Below, in pieces: positions 7,985 to 17,318 of a stretch of 64,000 nucleotides of DNA. A program made the translations under genes and the position numbers. Each line of letters opens with the position of its first letter. The first letter of the stretch is position 1. The DNA lies in assembly GCF_004349065.1 (NCBI RefSeq), contig NZ_SMKZ01000010.1, forward strand, positions 62,001 through 126,000, read 5' to 3'. The stretch comes from Jiangella asiatica (lineage in GTDB: Bacteria > Actinomycetota > Actinomycetes > Jiangellales > Jiangellaceae). The notes beneath the pieces were generated by a model. That model searched no databases. It saw only the letters and a program-made list of their open reading frames with translations, and was not told the origin of the DNA.

Positions 7985-10342
7985 ATGCGACGACGCGCTT
8001 TGTTGACAGCCGCTCTGGCGGGACCGCCCCTCGCCCGCACGACGGCATGGCTCGACTCCGCTACTGGTGCGGCCGCGCCCGTTCCCGCACCGCCAGCACC
8101 GCAGCGCGAGACACACGAAGCACTCCCTGAACGGCTCGGTGTGCCGATCAGCGACGTGAACATGGTCGGCGCGAAGGTGCTCACCACAGCCGACGACGTG
8201 CCGCTGCTGTGCGGCGTCACGAGTGGGTCGCCGGCCAGGGTGTCCGTCGTCGACGCACGAACCGGTGCGGCGGTGTTCACCGAGCCGCTGCCCGGTGCGG
8301 GCGGCGCGTACGCGACCGCAGTCGGCGCCGACGGGCACGTCTACGTCGGCTCGTACTCCAACGCGGGTCTCTACCGGGTGGATCCGCGGGCCGGGACGGT
8401 GGACGATCTGGGTGCGCCGCTGGCCGGTGAGACGTTCCTGTTCGGTCTGGCCGCCGGTGCCGACTCACGCCTGTACGGAGTCACCTTCCCGGGCACGAGG
8501 GTCTTCTCCTTCGACGTGGACACCGCAGCCGTCCACGACTTCGGGGCGGTCGCCTCGGACACGAACTACGCCCGTGCGGTGGGCGTGCACGACGGGCTGG
8601 TCTACGTCGGCACCTCCCGGGGTGTACACCTCGTCCGGCTGGACCCGGCGACCGGCGACCTGTCCGAGCTGCCCCTGCCGGCCGGGATGGAGCCCGGGGA
8701 CACCGGGCTCTCCGTGTGGGACGTCGACGCCGCCGGCGACTTGCTCTTCGTCCGCATCGGCGCCGACATCAAGCACGCGCCGCTGTATGCCCTCGATCCC
8801 GCCACCGATACCTGGGTCGGTGAGCTGGACAACGTCGCGGGCCTGGAGCTGGCGCCACCGGATGTGGCCGGCAGCGTGTACGTCATGCACAACAACGAGC
8901 TCACCGCGTGGAATCCCGTCAGCGGCACGGTCACCGGGACGGGCCTGGTCTACCCCGGCCGAGTGTGGAACTACCGTGGTGCGGGTTGGGTCCAGCTCGA
9001 TGACCCGGAATGGCCCGGACCGACGCTGACCGGATGGTTCTGGCGCGGCGAGATGTGGCGATACAACCCCGCCAACGGCCGGCATTCCATCACGGCGGGG
9101 TCGACGGTGCCCGGCGAGCCCGCCGAACTGATCTCCCTCACGACCGCGCGCGACGGCAGTGTCCTGGCCGGCGGCTATCTCGCCGGTTTCGCCCGTATCG
9201 ATCCGGGCGACTTCACCGTGGACTTCCACCGCTTCTCCCAGACCGAGAGTCTGCTCGACGACGGAGAGTCGGTGTGGATCGGGGCCTACCCGGACGCCCG
9301 GGGCTATCGCCACGACCCGAACCGGCCGTGGAACAGTCCCGAGTACTCACCCGGTCCGCCCGCTACGCCGGAGAACCCCGTGAAGGCGTGGGACCTGCAC
9401 GACAACGCCGACCCGCAGGACCGCGTCTTCGCGATCGCGCGCGTCGGCGACCATGTCGTGGCGGCGACCGGCCCCCGGAGTCCGACGTTCGGCGGCGCGC
9501 TCGTCGTGCACGACACCCGGACGGGGCAGACCGACGTCCGCGAGGCGGGCCTCGGCGATCTGGCCGCGTGTGACCTCGCCGTCCTGGACGAGGTCGTCTA
9601 CGGTGGCACGTGGATCTACGGCGGCTCCGGCGCCCCGGACCCAGCCCTGTCCGAGGGCGACCTGTTCGCCTACGACCCCTTCGGGGACCGAATGCTGTGG
9701 CGTTCCAGGCCGGTGCCCGGTGCCACCGCCTATGCCGGAGTCGTGGCCGACCGGGACGGCAGGCTGTGGACGCTGGGCGACACCACTCTCGCCGAGGTCG
9801 ATCCCGTCGACGGTTCGGCCGTGCGGACCGTTCGGCTCGGCGATCCGACCAGCGGTGGGCGCACGTTCCCCAACTCCGTCGCGATCCTGCGCGAAGCCCC
9901 GGACGCGCCGCTGCTGTACGCCAAGTCGGCCGGCCGGCTGTGGCGGATCTGGACCCGCACGGCAGCGGTCGAGGACCTCGGCCTGACCGGCTACGGGCTG
10001 TTCACCGTGCTGCCGGGAGCCACCCTCGTGCTCGCCAGGGACGCGGAGCTCTTCCGCTGGGCGGCGGGCGCGCACGACGACTCCCCGCCCCGGATCTCGA
10101 TAGCTCGAATCCATCCGCCAGGCGAACGGCTGCCATCGGTCACCGTGACGGTAGAGGACACCGGCGGATCAGGCGTCTGGCAGGTCCACTACCGGATCGG
10201 CAACGGTCCGTGGACCGCCTACACCGGCCCGATCGCGCTGCCCCGCCCCGGCCTGCACCGGGTCACGGTCCGCGCCGTCGACGGCGCCGGAAACCGTTCA
10301 GAACAGTCCCGCCCGGTGCTGGCCCGCCCCCGCGTGTCGTAG
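7985..10342 (+). CDS. Exported beta-propeller protein (paralogue B) with C-terminal Ig-like domain
   Basis: 785 residues. ATG 7985 is preceded by GGAG at correct spacing and begins MRRRALLTAALAG, a possible Tat-type signal, which rules out the longer open frame. Blade motifs such as LYGVTFPGTRVF and HDFGAV align with the gene before it and with the propeller half of the 946-5508 protein. After about residue 700 the sequence changes to a domain with TVEDTGGSGVWQVHYRIG and TVRAVDGAGNRSE. This is an Ig-like/bacterial beta-sandwich pattern often found on extracellular glycoside-related proteins. The gap to the upstream gene is 43 bases, so co-transcription is likely. No enzyme motif was found. 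It is probably an accessory or binding protein of the same extracellular system. Confidence 0.8.
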   Translation: MRRRALLTAALAGPPLARTTAWLDSATGAAAPVPAPPAPQRETHEALPERLGVPISDVNMVGAKVLTTADDVPLLCGVTSGSPARVSVVDARTGAAVFTEPLPGAGGAYATAVGADGHVYVGSYSNAGLYRVDPRAGTVDDLGAPLAGETFLFGLAAGADSRLYGVTFPGTRVFSFDVDTAAVHDFGAVASDTNYARAVGVHDGLVYVGTSRGVHLVRLDPATGDLSELPLPAGMEPGDTGLSVWDVDAAGDLLFVRIGADIKHAPLYALDPATDTWVGELDNVAGLELAPPDVAGSVYVMHNNELTAWNPVSGTVTGTGLVYPGRVWNYRGAGWVQLDDPEWPGPTLTGWFWRGEMWRYNPANGRHSITAGSTVPGEPAELISLTTARDGSVLAGGYLAGFARIDPGDFTVDFHRFSQTESLLDDGESVWIGAYPDARGYRHDPNRPWNSPEYSPGPPATPENPVKAWDLHDNADPQDRVFAIARVGDHVVAATGPRSPTFGGALVVHDTRTGQTDVREAGLGDLAACDLAVLDEVVYGGTWIYGGSGAPDPALSEGDLFAYDPFGDRMLWRSRPVPGATAYAGVVADRDGRLWTLGDTTLAEVDPVDGSAVRTVRLGDPTSGGRTFPNSVAILREAPDAPLLYAKSAGRLWRIWTRTAAVEDLGLTGYGLFTVLPGATLVLARDAELFRWAAGAHDDSPPRISIARIHPPGERLPSVTVTVEDTGGSGVWQVHYRIGNGPWTAYTGPIALPRPGLHRVTVRAVDGAGNRSEQSRPVLARPRVS

Positions 10343-10375
10343 TCTCGGCAGAGCACGGGAGGTGGTGGTAGGGCG

Positions 10376-11599
10376 GTGGCAGCCGTGATCGGCGTGGTGG
10401 GGCCACCGGACATCGTGGACGCGGTGGCTCCGCACTGCGATCAGTACGACGGCGTGACCGCGATGTCCCTCGACTACGCCGACGAAGCCGAGGCTCCGGC
10501 CATCGTCGAAGCTCAGACGGAGAACGTCGCCGGCTGGCTGTTCACCGGCATCGGGCCGTACACACGGGCCGATCGCGCGGGTGTCCTCGACCGGCCGGCG
10601 GTCTACCTGCCGTACACGCGTGAGGCCTTGCAGCTCGCGCTCATCGGTCTGCTGCGGTCGGGCCAGCCCATCGATCGCCTCTCCGTCGACACGATGTCGC
10701 ACAACGCGGTCGAGCGGTGCCTGGGTCGGGCTGGGGTCGCCACCGACCACGTTCGCGTCCTTCCGTACCGGCCGGAGCTGGGACCGAACGACTACGCCGA
10801 GTTCCACCGCCGGGCGCGAACCGGCGAGTCCGGCACGACTCACGCGATCACCTGTGTACCCGCGGTGCACGAGCAGCTGCGGCGCGAGCTGCCGGCCATC
10901 CGGCTGCACCCGACCAGACACGCGATTCGCAGCACGCTGCGGCACCTCGTCCTGAGCATGGAGGAGGCCGCGCTCGGCCACGCACAGATCGTCCTCGGGC
11001 TGATCGAGACGTCGGCCGGCACCTCGGCCGTGTTGCGCCACATCACCGAGCTCAGCGGCTGCCCCGGCCAGCGTGCGGACGGCACCTTCATCGTCGTCAC
11101 CACCCGCGGCCGGCTGGCTGGAGCGACCGGCGACTTCACCGGCCTGCCGTTGCTCGAGAGACTGGCCGGCGTCAGCAGCCGGGTCCACATCGGCTTCGGG
11201 CTCGGGCGTACCGCGGCCGAAGCAGAACACCACGCCCGCCGCGCCGTGATCAGGTCACGGCGGGTCGCCCCCGTGGCGGCGGTATTCTCGCGCCGCAACG
11301 ATGCCGACCTCATCCTGGCGGAGATCACGCCCGCCGCCGATCCACGACCGCACACGATCGACCGCCTCTCCCAGCAGTCCGGGATCTCGGCCGCCACTCT
11401 GACCACGATCCGCGACCTGGACCTCCGCGACAGCCCGCTTACCGCCGGCGAGCTCGCCCGGCGGCTCGGGCTCCAGACCCGCAGCGCCCGGCGGATCCTC
11501 GCCAAGCTGGAAGGCGCCGGGCTGGCTGAACGAACCGGCGAAGCCGCCGGCGGAGCCCGTGGTCGCCCCGCGACGTTCTACCGGATCCTGGCGCCATGA
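10376..11599 (+). CDS. HTH regulator with GTP-cyclohydrolase-III-like domain (first of tandem pair)
   Basis: 407 residues. GTG 10376 is used because MAAVIGVVGP aligns with MSTTIGVIAP of the next gene. The layout matches a family of bacterial regulators I recognise: an N-terminal alpha/beta receiver-like part, a central segment with GFGLGRTAAEAEHHA (the GCH-III/degenerate GGDEF signature) and a C-terminal winged helix of about 60 residues with LTAGELARRLGLQTRSARRIL and RGRPATFYRI. The family is little studied; sensing of a nucleotide or small ligand is possible. It sits 33 bases after the propeller operon and may be part of it. It overlaps its paralogue by four bases (ATGA). It is the likely local regulator of the propeller/DUF6351 genes, by position only. 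Confidence 0.75.
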   Translation: MAAVIGVVGPPDIVDAVAPHCDQYDGVTAMSLDYADEAEAPAIVEAQTENVAGWLFTGIGPYTRADRAGVLDRPAVYLPYTREALQLALIGLLRSGQPIDRLSVDTMSHNAVERCLGRAGVATDHVRVLPYRPELGPNDYAEFHRRARTGESGTTHAITCVPAVHEQLRRELPAIRLHPTRHAIRSTLRHLVLSMEEAALGHAQIVLGLIETSAGTSAVLRHITELSGCPGQRADGTFIVVTTRGRLAGATGDFTGLPLLERLAGVSSRVHIGFGLGRTAAEAEHHARRAVIRSRRVAPVAAVFSRRNDADLILAEITPAADPRPHTIDRLSQQSGISAATLTTIRDLDLRDSPLTAGELARRLGLQTRSARRILAKLEGAGLAERTGEAAGGARGRPATFYRILAP

Positions 11600-12822
11600 G
11601 CACCACGATCGGCGTCATCGCACCCCACGACCTGATCACCGGCATCGCGGCAGTCGTACGCGAGCAACCCGGCACCGTCGTCATGGAGCTGCCGTACGCA
11701 GACGACGGCGAGGCACGCGAACTCGTCACCAAGCACGCCGACGTGGACGGATGGCTGTTCTCCGGCATCGTTCCCTACGCGGCCGCAGCGGCAGCACACG
11801 AGCCGTTCCCGGGACCCGTCACCTACATCGAGTACAGCGGCCCGACTCTGGCCCAGGCGCTGCTCCTGCTCACCCAACGTGGCCACGACATCTCCCGGAT
11901 CTCCGTCGACACCCTGCCGACGGACGACGTCACGCAGACCTACGCCGAGGCCGGAATCCCCGCGAGCGACGTACACGTTCTGCCCTTCTCCGCCGACGCA
12001 TCCGTGGCAGAGGCCATCGAGTTCCATCGGTCCCGGCACACCGGCCCCGGGGGCACCCACGTCGCGATCACCTGTATCTCAGCCGTCCACGCCGCCATCG
12101 CCGACGAGGTCCCGACTCTCCGGCTCGCGCCGCTGGCCGCCTCTGTGCGGATCGCTCTGCGCCAGCTGCTCCTGGCCGGCAGCAACCAGCTCGCCGAGGA
12201 CGCGCAGGTCGCCGTCGGGATGATCCAGACGTCGGGAGGTGACGCCGGGCTCGCGGCCGAGGCCGCCGCCTTGGGCGGTAGCCTCGCAACCGCGGTCGGC
12301 GGCTCCCATCTGCTCATCACCACCAGGGGTCCGCTCTACGCCGCCACGTCGGGCTTCACGTCGCTGCCGATGCTCGGACGGCTCGCAGACCATCACGATG
12401 TCGTTCGCATCGGCCTGGGGCTCGGCGACACCGCGGCTGCGGCCGAGACGAGGGCACGCCACGCTCTCGCACGGGCCCGCGTCCTTGGCGACGTCCGTGC
12501 GATTCTGTCTCTGCGCGACGGTACCGACATGCTGCTGGACGTTCCGGCAACCCGCAGCGCCATGGACACGATCAGCCTTCCCGTACTGGCCCGGCGCGTC
12601 GGTGTCTCGGTTCCCAGGCTCCGGGCGCTGCAGCGACTACGCGAGGCCACCGACGACGAAGCCCTCACCACCCGCGACGTCGCCGACCACCTCGGCATCC
12701 AACTGCGCACCGCCCACCAGATCGTGCAACGGCTCGAACGCGGCGGCCTCGCCGAACGCACCGGCCACCTCAATCCCGAGCGCGCCGGCCGCCCGCACAC
12801 GCTCTACCGGCTCATCGTGTGA
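11596..12822 (+). CDS. HTH regulator with GTP-cyclohydrolase-III-like domain (second of tandem pair)
   Basis: 408 residues. ATG 11596 overlaps the previous stop in ATGA, implying translational coupling. It is colinear with its neighbour throughout: IGVIAPHDL at the start, ISVDTLPTDDV in the middle, GLGLGDTAAAAETRA for the GCH-III-like motif and LTTRDVADHLGIQLRTAHQIVQ in the C-terminal helix-turn-helix, ending RPHTLYRLIV. The two have diverged considerably, so the duplication is not recent. Equal stoichiometry from coupled translation suggests a heteromeric complex, which is inference. DNA targets are unknown; candidates are the operator-like repeats at 5631-5644 and 21009-21030. Confidence 0.75.
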   Translation: MSTTIGVIAPHDLITGIAAVVREQPGTVVMELPYADDGEARELVTKHADVDGWLFSGIVPYAAAAAAHEPFPGPVTYIEYSGPTLAQALLLLTQRGHDISRISVDTLPTDDVTQTYAEAGIPASDVHVLPFSADASVAEAIEFHRSRHTGPGGTHVAITCISAVHAAIADEVPTLRLAPLAASVRIALRQLLLAGSNQLAEDAQVAVGMIQTSGGDAGLAAEAAALGGSLATAVGGSHLLITTRGPLYAATSGFTSLPMLGRLADHHDVVRIGLGLGDTAAAAETRARHALARARVLGDVRAILSLRDGTDMLLDVPATRSAMDTISLPVLARRVGVSVPRLRALQRLREATDDEALTTRDVADHLGIQLRTAHQIVQRLERGGLAERTGHLNPERAGRPHTLYRLIV

Positions 12823-13064
12823 CGCCTGCTCGGCCCCACGAGGAGGCTGTCTACTTGGGTGCGCCCCGTGTAGGGATCGGTTCGGCACTGTCGCTGGATC
12901 ACCGTCACGTTGTCGATCCGTGGCATGGCCGTGCGGATGCCGGGCAGCGGTGAGCCACGGTCGGGGACGCCCCGTACCGTTCAGTCCCACCCGCGCGGTG
13001 CGGCGCAGCTCGTGAGAGGAGGGCTGACCGCGCCTCGGTCGATCTGCATAACCTTCCCCGCGAC

Positions 13065-14144
13065 CTACTTCACCAGCTCCTGCAGTTTGGTCACGACTGG
13101 TTGTGCCGCGTGATCGTAGTTGCTGAGGATCACCGCCAGCACGCTGGACTCGGTGAACCAGATCAGGTCGGTCGACAGGCCGGGGGCGCCGCCATGGACG
13201 TGCCGTTCGGTGTCGTCGAAGGTCTTCTCGACGAAGCGGACCAGGTCCTGGGCGTCGGCGAACGCTCCGCCCGCCGGCGTGCCGAGGTAGCTGTTGCTCA
13301 CGTCGCCGATGTCGACCCACTGCCCGGTGCCGTCCTGTGCGTGCGGACGGGCCAGCCGCCGCCGGATGTCACCCCATTGCGCCGCCGTGTAGAAATCGGA
13401 GTTGGTCATCCCGAACGGACGAAAGACGTGTTGGCGGATGTAGTCGTGATAGGACAGCTCTTCGCATACCTGGTCCACGATCCCGCCGAGAACCGTGTAT
13501 CCGTCGTTGCTGTACTCGTACTGACTGCCCGGCGGGAAGTTCAGCGGCAGGCCGCGAATGTAGTCCAAAGTCCCGGCCAAGATCTCGTCGAGACCGTCCC
13601 ACTCGTCCGACCCGGGAATCTCTACCATCTGGTTGGCGGGGCGCCCAATGCCGGAGGTGTGGGTGAGAAGCTGCTCAACGGTCACCACGTCGGCGATCTC
13701 CGGTGGAAAGCCGTCGAGATAGGTCCCCACCGTACCGTCGCTGGCCACCTTGTCCTGCTCGATGAGCTGCGCGATCGCTGCCTGGGTGAACAGCTTGGTG
13801 ATCGAGGCCGTGCAGAAGACGGTGTCGGGTTCGTTCGGGATGGAACACCGCAGGTTGGCAAAGCCGTGGGACCGCCGCAGCAGAGTGCGTTTCCGCTGTC
13901 TCAGCACGACGGTGCCGGAGAACTCGTCCTGCGCAGCGAGCCGAGCAAGGTACCGGTCGAACTCGCCGCCGGGCAACAAGGCCTCGGGTGCTCCGGGCCG
14001 GGCCGAGTCCGTGCCCGCCTGGGCGCTGCCGGACGCCGCAAGCATAGTGCCGGCGGCCAACGGCGCGGCTCCCAGCAGGGTGAGCACCGCTCGCCGGGAA
14101 GGCTGGGCTCCCGGCGATGTCGATCGGATGTGGCGATGAGGCAT
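13065..14144 (-). CDS. Tat-exported serine hydrolase of the class C beta-lactamase/DD-peptidase fold
   Basis: 359 residues from ATG 14144, with GGAAGG six bases upstream. The N-terminus has SRRAVLTLLGAAPLAAG, a Tat-like signal, followed by AQAG as a cleavage site. The three active-site motifs of the serine beta-lactamase-like fold are visible: SITK near residue 115 (nucleophile and base), YSN near 209, and HGG near 315 in the place of KTG. HGG at the third motif is common in esterases and D-aminopeptidase-like members (EstB, family S12) and argues against a dedicated beta-lactamase. Length suits the family. It is convergent with the regulator pair. Substrate is unknown: a peptide or an ester. 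Confidence 0.8.
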   Translation of the reverse strand: MPHRHIRSTSPGAQPSRRAVLTLLGAAPLAAGTMLAASGSAQAGTDSARPGAPEALLPGGEFDRYLARLAAQDEFSGTVVLRQRKRTLLRRSHGFANLRCSIPNEPDTVFCTASITKLFTQAAIAQLIEQDKVASDGTVGTYLDGFPPEIADVVTVEQLLTHTSGIGRPANQMVEIPGSDEWDGLDEILAGTLDYIRGLPLNFPPGSQYEYSNDGYTVLGGIVDQVCEELSYHDYIRQHVFRPFGMTNSDFYTAAQWGDIRRRLARPHAQDGTGQWVDIGDVSNSYLGTPAGGAFADAQDLVRFVEKTFDDTERHVHGGAPGLSTDLIWFTESSVLAVILSNYDHAAQPVVTKLQELVK

Positions 14145-14589
14145 GGTTAGCCTTCCTGTCGGTTCCCGTCGCCACGGATTCTGCCGGCCGCCCGTCAGCG
14201 TCCTGTCAAAGTCCAATCTGGAGCGACTTTTCTTAGGAAACTCACAGGCGACCCCTCCCATCCGAAGCTGTCCCGCCGGCTCGGCCCGGGTGCCTCTCCC
14301 GTAAGGCGCAAACCTTGCAGCGCTCCCACGACCACCTCGAGAAACGGTTCGAACCGCTCGAGGAAGAGGAGGCGCGGATCTGCCTGAGATCACGCCGTGG
14401 GAGACGTCACCGATTCCTCCGGCATCCCCCAGGTGAGCGCGTGCTCGCGCAGCGGACGGGTGTAACGCGGAACTTCACTGCAGGTTCTCCTCGGTGTACC
14501 GCCGGCGCCATCGCATGCCGTCAAGGTGGCGTGCCAGGCGATCGAACTTCCGAACATCGCTGGACATTCCGACCAAAGGGAGACCTGGA
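14145..14589. other. 445-base divergent intergenic region
   Basis: This region separates the beta-lactamase-like gene from the metallophosphoesterase gene. It contains a TTGACA at 14209-14204 on the minus strand but no convincing -10 at normal spacing, and the nested palindrome listed separately at 14335-14363. Open frames here have no recognisable content, and no coding region is supported. Confidence 0.5.
14335..14363. promoter_or_regulatory. Nested palindrome, candidate operator
   Basis: CGGTTCGAACCG (14345-14356) is a perfect 12-base palindrome. It is flanked by CCTCGAG (14335-14341) and CTCGAGG (14357-14363), which are reverse complements of each other. The asymmetry is a three-base AAA spacer on the left only. 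It lies midway between two divergent genes, a position expected for a regulator binding site. Confidence 0.4.
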
Positions 14590-16404
14590 ATGACGCATCG
14601 GGCCACGGCCGCAGTCCTGTTAGGGGCGTTGATCGCCACGGCAGCGGCGGTCCCGCAGGCCACGGCATCACCACCAGCTCAAGCAGCCGCGGCGCAGTCC
14701 GCTGAACCGACCGGCACGTCGTCCGGCCAAGACGACGACACCGTGACGTTCGACGTGTTCAGCGACATCCAAGGTCACCTCGACGACCTCGAGAACGTGC
14801 TGGACGCGGCCCACGCACTCGACCCGGGAACCGAGGGCTTGGTGATCAACGGCGACATCGTGGACCGGGGCTACTCGTTCGAGTACGACGACGTGCAGGC
14901 TCGCCTCGACGCCGCCGACCGGAACGGACCGGTCGCCGCGGCCATCGGCAACCACGAGGCGTACGCAGGAGCTTGGTGTGACGAGCGGACCCTCTGCCAG
15001 CCGAGCTGGCCCAACGGCTGGACCGAGGAGGGTTTCTACGGCAACTTCCTCGACTTCGCCGCGCGCGACTCTGTGTACGGCGAGTATTCCTTCGGCGGCG
15101 TACCCATACTCGTGACCGGCACGGAACGGCTGATGTGGTGGAAGGACCTCAACCTCGACGACCACATCTACCTGAGCGACACTCAGCTCGATTGGCTGGA
15201 CGAGCGCCTGCGCCATCATTCTCGCGATGGCCGGCCGGTGTTCGTCTTCACGCACTACCCGCTGGCCGACACCGTGAGCGCATCCGACGGGAGGGCTGGA
15301 CAGTTCCACCTCCAGGACGCCGAACTCCGATCTGTCCTCGGCGCCTACCCGAACGCCGTTCTGTTCACCTCCCACACCCACGCCGACCTGCGTGATGGCG
15401 CCTGGGCCACGCGGGTTGCGGTTCCCGGCGGGCACCCCGACGGCTTCGTCACCGTCAACACCGGTGCGGTGCTCAACCATCAGTACCTGCATGTGACGAG
15501 CGGACCCGAGGGCGCCGTCATCCGCGCACGTGACACGTCAGCGGACGCGTGGGTCAACCAGATCGATGTACCCCGGGTGGAGCCCGACGCTCCGGGCCGC
15601 GCCTCCGTTGCGGTCGACGTGGCCGAGGAGGCTGTCGCCCCTGGCGACACAGTGCGGATCGAGGCTGCGGTGGCCAACGTCGGCGGGCGGCCGATTCCCT
15701 GGGTGGATCTCACCATCGAGGTGCCGGACGGATGGTCCGTCGAGCCCGTGGACGCACCACCGGCGGGACGGCTGACTGACGGAGACCGGCGCAGTGGCAC
15801 CTGGGACGTGACCGCGCCGGGCGACGCCGCCGCTGACGTCGTCGATGTGATGGTGCGTGCCGTCGACCGGCGCGGCGACAGCCTGGGCCAGGGAGCTTCA
15901 CCCCTGCGTGTCCCGTCAGCACCCTCCGGGACGCCGTACGTGTCGGATCTTCCCTTCATTCGTGCCGACAACGGCACCGGGCCGGTGGAGCGCGATCTGA
16001 GCAACGGCGCTACGGCACCCGGCGACGGTCCGGCTCTGACGATGGCCGGAACAGTTCATCCGAAGGGTCTCGGCACGACGGCAGACTCGCACACGTCGGT
16101 GTATCTCGGTGGTGCGTGTACACGCTTCACGGCGACCGTCGGCGTCGACGACCGGGCACCGCAGGCGTCGCAGCGCCGGCCGCACGACGGTCGGGACGAC
16201 GGCGGCGATGTGGTGCTCTCCGTCCGCGCCGACGACGGCGTCGTGTACGAGTCGGCGGTCATGCGACGGGGGGACACTCCCGAACAGATCGACGTCGACG
16301 TCACCGGAGCCGAGCGGCTGCACCTCGTCGTGGACGCCGCCGACGGCAGCACGGCCTGGGACTACGCAGACTGGGCCGACGCACGCCTGATTTGCGCGAG
16401 CTGA
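14590..16404 (+). CDS. Secreted metallophosphoesterase with C-terminal NPCBM-like domain
   Basis: 604 residues from ATG 14590, preceded by GGGAG. The signal peptide runs to about residue 28 (ALIATAAAVPQATAS). Residues about 50-320 form a calcineurin-like metallophosphoesterase: DVFSDIQGHLDD in place of the usual D-x-H, GDIVDRG, GNHEA, then FTHYPL and SHTHAD supply the remaining metal ligands. Replacement of the first DxH histidine by IQG is noteworthy. A linker with an adhesion-like beta domain (about 330-440) precedes a C-terminal part (about 450-604) with KGLGTTADS, FTATVGVDD and AWDYADWADARL. Those motifs are the hallmark of the NPCBM sugar-binding domain. Likely role: extracellular phosphate release from a glycosylated or polymer-bound substrate. 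Confidence 0.8.
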   Translation: MTHRATAAVLLGALIATAAAVPQATASPPAQAAAAQSAEPTGTSSGQDDDTVTFDVFSDIQGHLDDLENVLDAAHALDPGTEGLVINGDIVDRGYSFEYDDVQARLDAADRNGPVAAAIGNHEAYAGAWCDERTLCQPSWPNGWTEEGFYGNFLDFAARDSVYGEYSFGGVPILVTGTERLMWWKDLNLDDHIYLSDTQLDWLDERLRHHSRDGRPVFVFTHYPLADTVSASDGRAGQFHLQDAELRSVLGAYPNAVLFTSHTHADLRDGAWATRVAVPGGHPDGFVTVNTGAVLNHQYLHVTSGPEGAVIRARDTSADAWVNQIDVPRVEPDAPGRASVAVDVAEEAVAPGDTVRIEAAVANVGGRPIPWVDLTIEVPDGWSVEPVDAPPAGRLTDGDRRSGTWDVTAPGDAAADVVDVMVRAVDRRGDSLGQGASPLRVPSAPSGTPYVSDLPFIRADNGTGPVERDLSNGATAPGDGPALTMAGTVHPKGLGTTADSHTSVYLGGACTRFTATVGVDDRAPQASQRRPHDGRDDGGDVVLSVRADDGVVYESAVMRRGDTPEQIDVDVTGAERLHLVVDAADGSTAWDYADWADARLICAS

Positions 16405-16642
16405 CCCGAACAACCAGCGATCCCTGAACCAATTTGACCGTGTGAGTCACATCGCGGCTGCTGGCGACCGCAGCTTGCGTTGGGCGCGTTCAAGAGGACG
16501 ATGTCGGCGTCGCTGAGGCCCATCACCAGGGGCGTATGTGCTTCACCAGGCTCACATCCATGGTCGGGCGCGCGAACCCCTGGTGATGGGCCTTAGTGTC
16601 GACCGCAGCGAACGCCAGCAGCTCCTTGGTCGGGCGGCAGCT

Positions 16643-17143
16643 CTACGGCCAGTCGACCGCGACGGACAGCAGGGCCGCGGCGAGACAGGTGAGTGCGCCG
16701 ATGGACACCACGGCGCGGGCGTCGTTCCAGCGGGTCCACGAGGCTTCGAAGCGGCCACGCACGTCGGCGAGGTCGGCGACCCGGTCCGGGTCACCCGCCG
16801 CGGCGAGGGCGTTGTTGAGAGGCACGTTCCCGGCGAAGGTGATGACCCCGATCGCTCCGGCATAGAACAGCAGCGCCGCGACGATCCACCACAGCGTGGA
16901 TCGATGGTCCTCGCCCAGGTGGAGCAGCAGCGATGCGCCGGTCAGCAGGCCGGGCCCGATGATGGCGACGGCGAAGCGCGGGCCCGGGGCGGCGTTCATC
17001 CGTTGCATCGCCACCACGAAAGTCCGGTCGTCGGCGCGTCGAAGGCCGACCATGACGAGCGACGTGAAGGCGTAGAACACGCCGGCGAACAGGCCCATCG
17101 TCACCGTCGCCGCGATCAGTACGAGTCCGCGCGTGACTTCCAT
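16643..17143 (-). CDS. DUF1772 membrane protein
   Basis: 166 residues, ATG 17143. Four hydrophobic segments are evident: about 6-28, 58-75, 84-104 and 146-164. NVPLNNAL in the third quarter and RWNDARAVVS near the end are features of the DUF1772 family, related to anthrone oxygenase-like membrane proteins. Physiological role in bacteria is undefined. It is divergent from a MarR-type regulator 223 bases away and could be regulated by it. It converges on the metallophosphoesterase gene; the 238 bases between them hold nothing I can identify. Confidence 0.7.
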   Translation of the reverse strand: MEVTRGLVLIAATVTMGLFAGVFYAFTSLVMVGLRRADDRTFVVAMQRMNAAPGPRFAVAIIGPGLLTGASLLLHLGEDHRSTLWWIVAALLFYAGAIGVITFAGNVPLNNALAAAGDPDRVADLADVRGRFEASWTRWNDARAVVSIGALTCLAAALLSVAVDWP

Positions 17144-17318
17144 CGTGTCATCGCCCCACCGGGGCCATCTCGCTCGGTGTCATACGACCCAGTCAAACGC
17201 ACCCACGTGAGCCGATCTATGTCTCAGGGGCGCGGATCCATGTCTCATCGTCTACCTGCCGGATCGATCGGTGGTCCAGGCGCCCTCGCCTTGCCGTCCG
17301 GTCTGCGTTGCGTATAGG

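Noticed and set aside
12823-13064. Convergent gap after the tandem regulators searched for a TGATCA-type repeat
   Set aside because: No long inverted repeat of that kind is present, so the repeat family does not mark every convergent junction.
13065-14144. Considered as an antibiotic-resistance beta-lactamase
   Set aside because: The third motif is HGG, not KTG, which fits esterase or peptidase members of the fold; resistance cannot be claimed.
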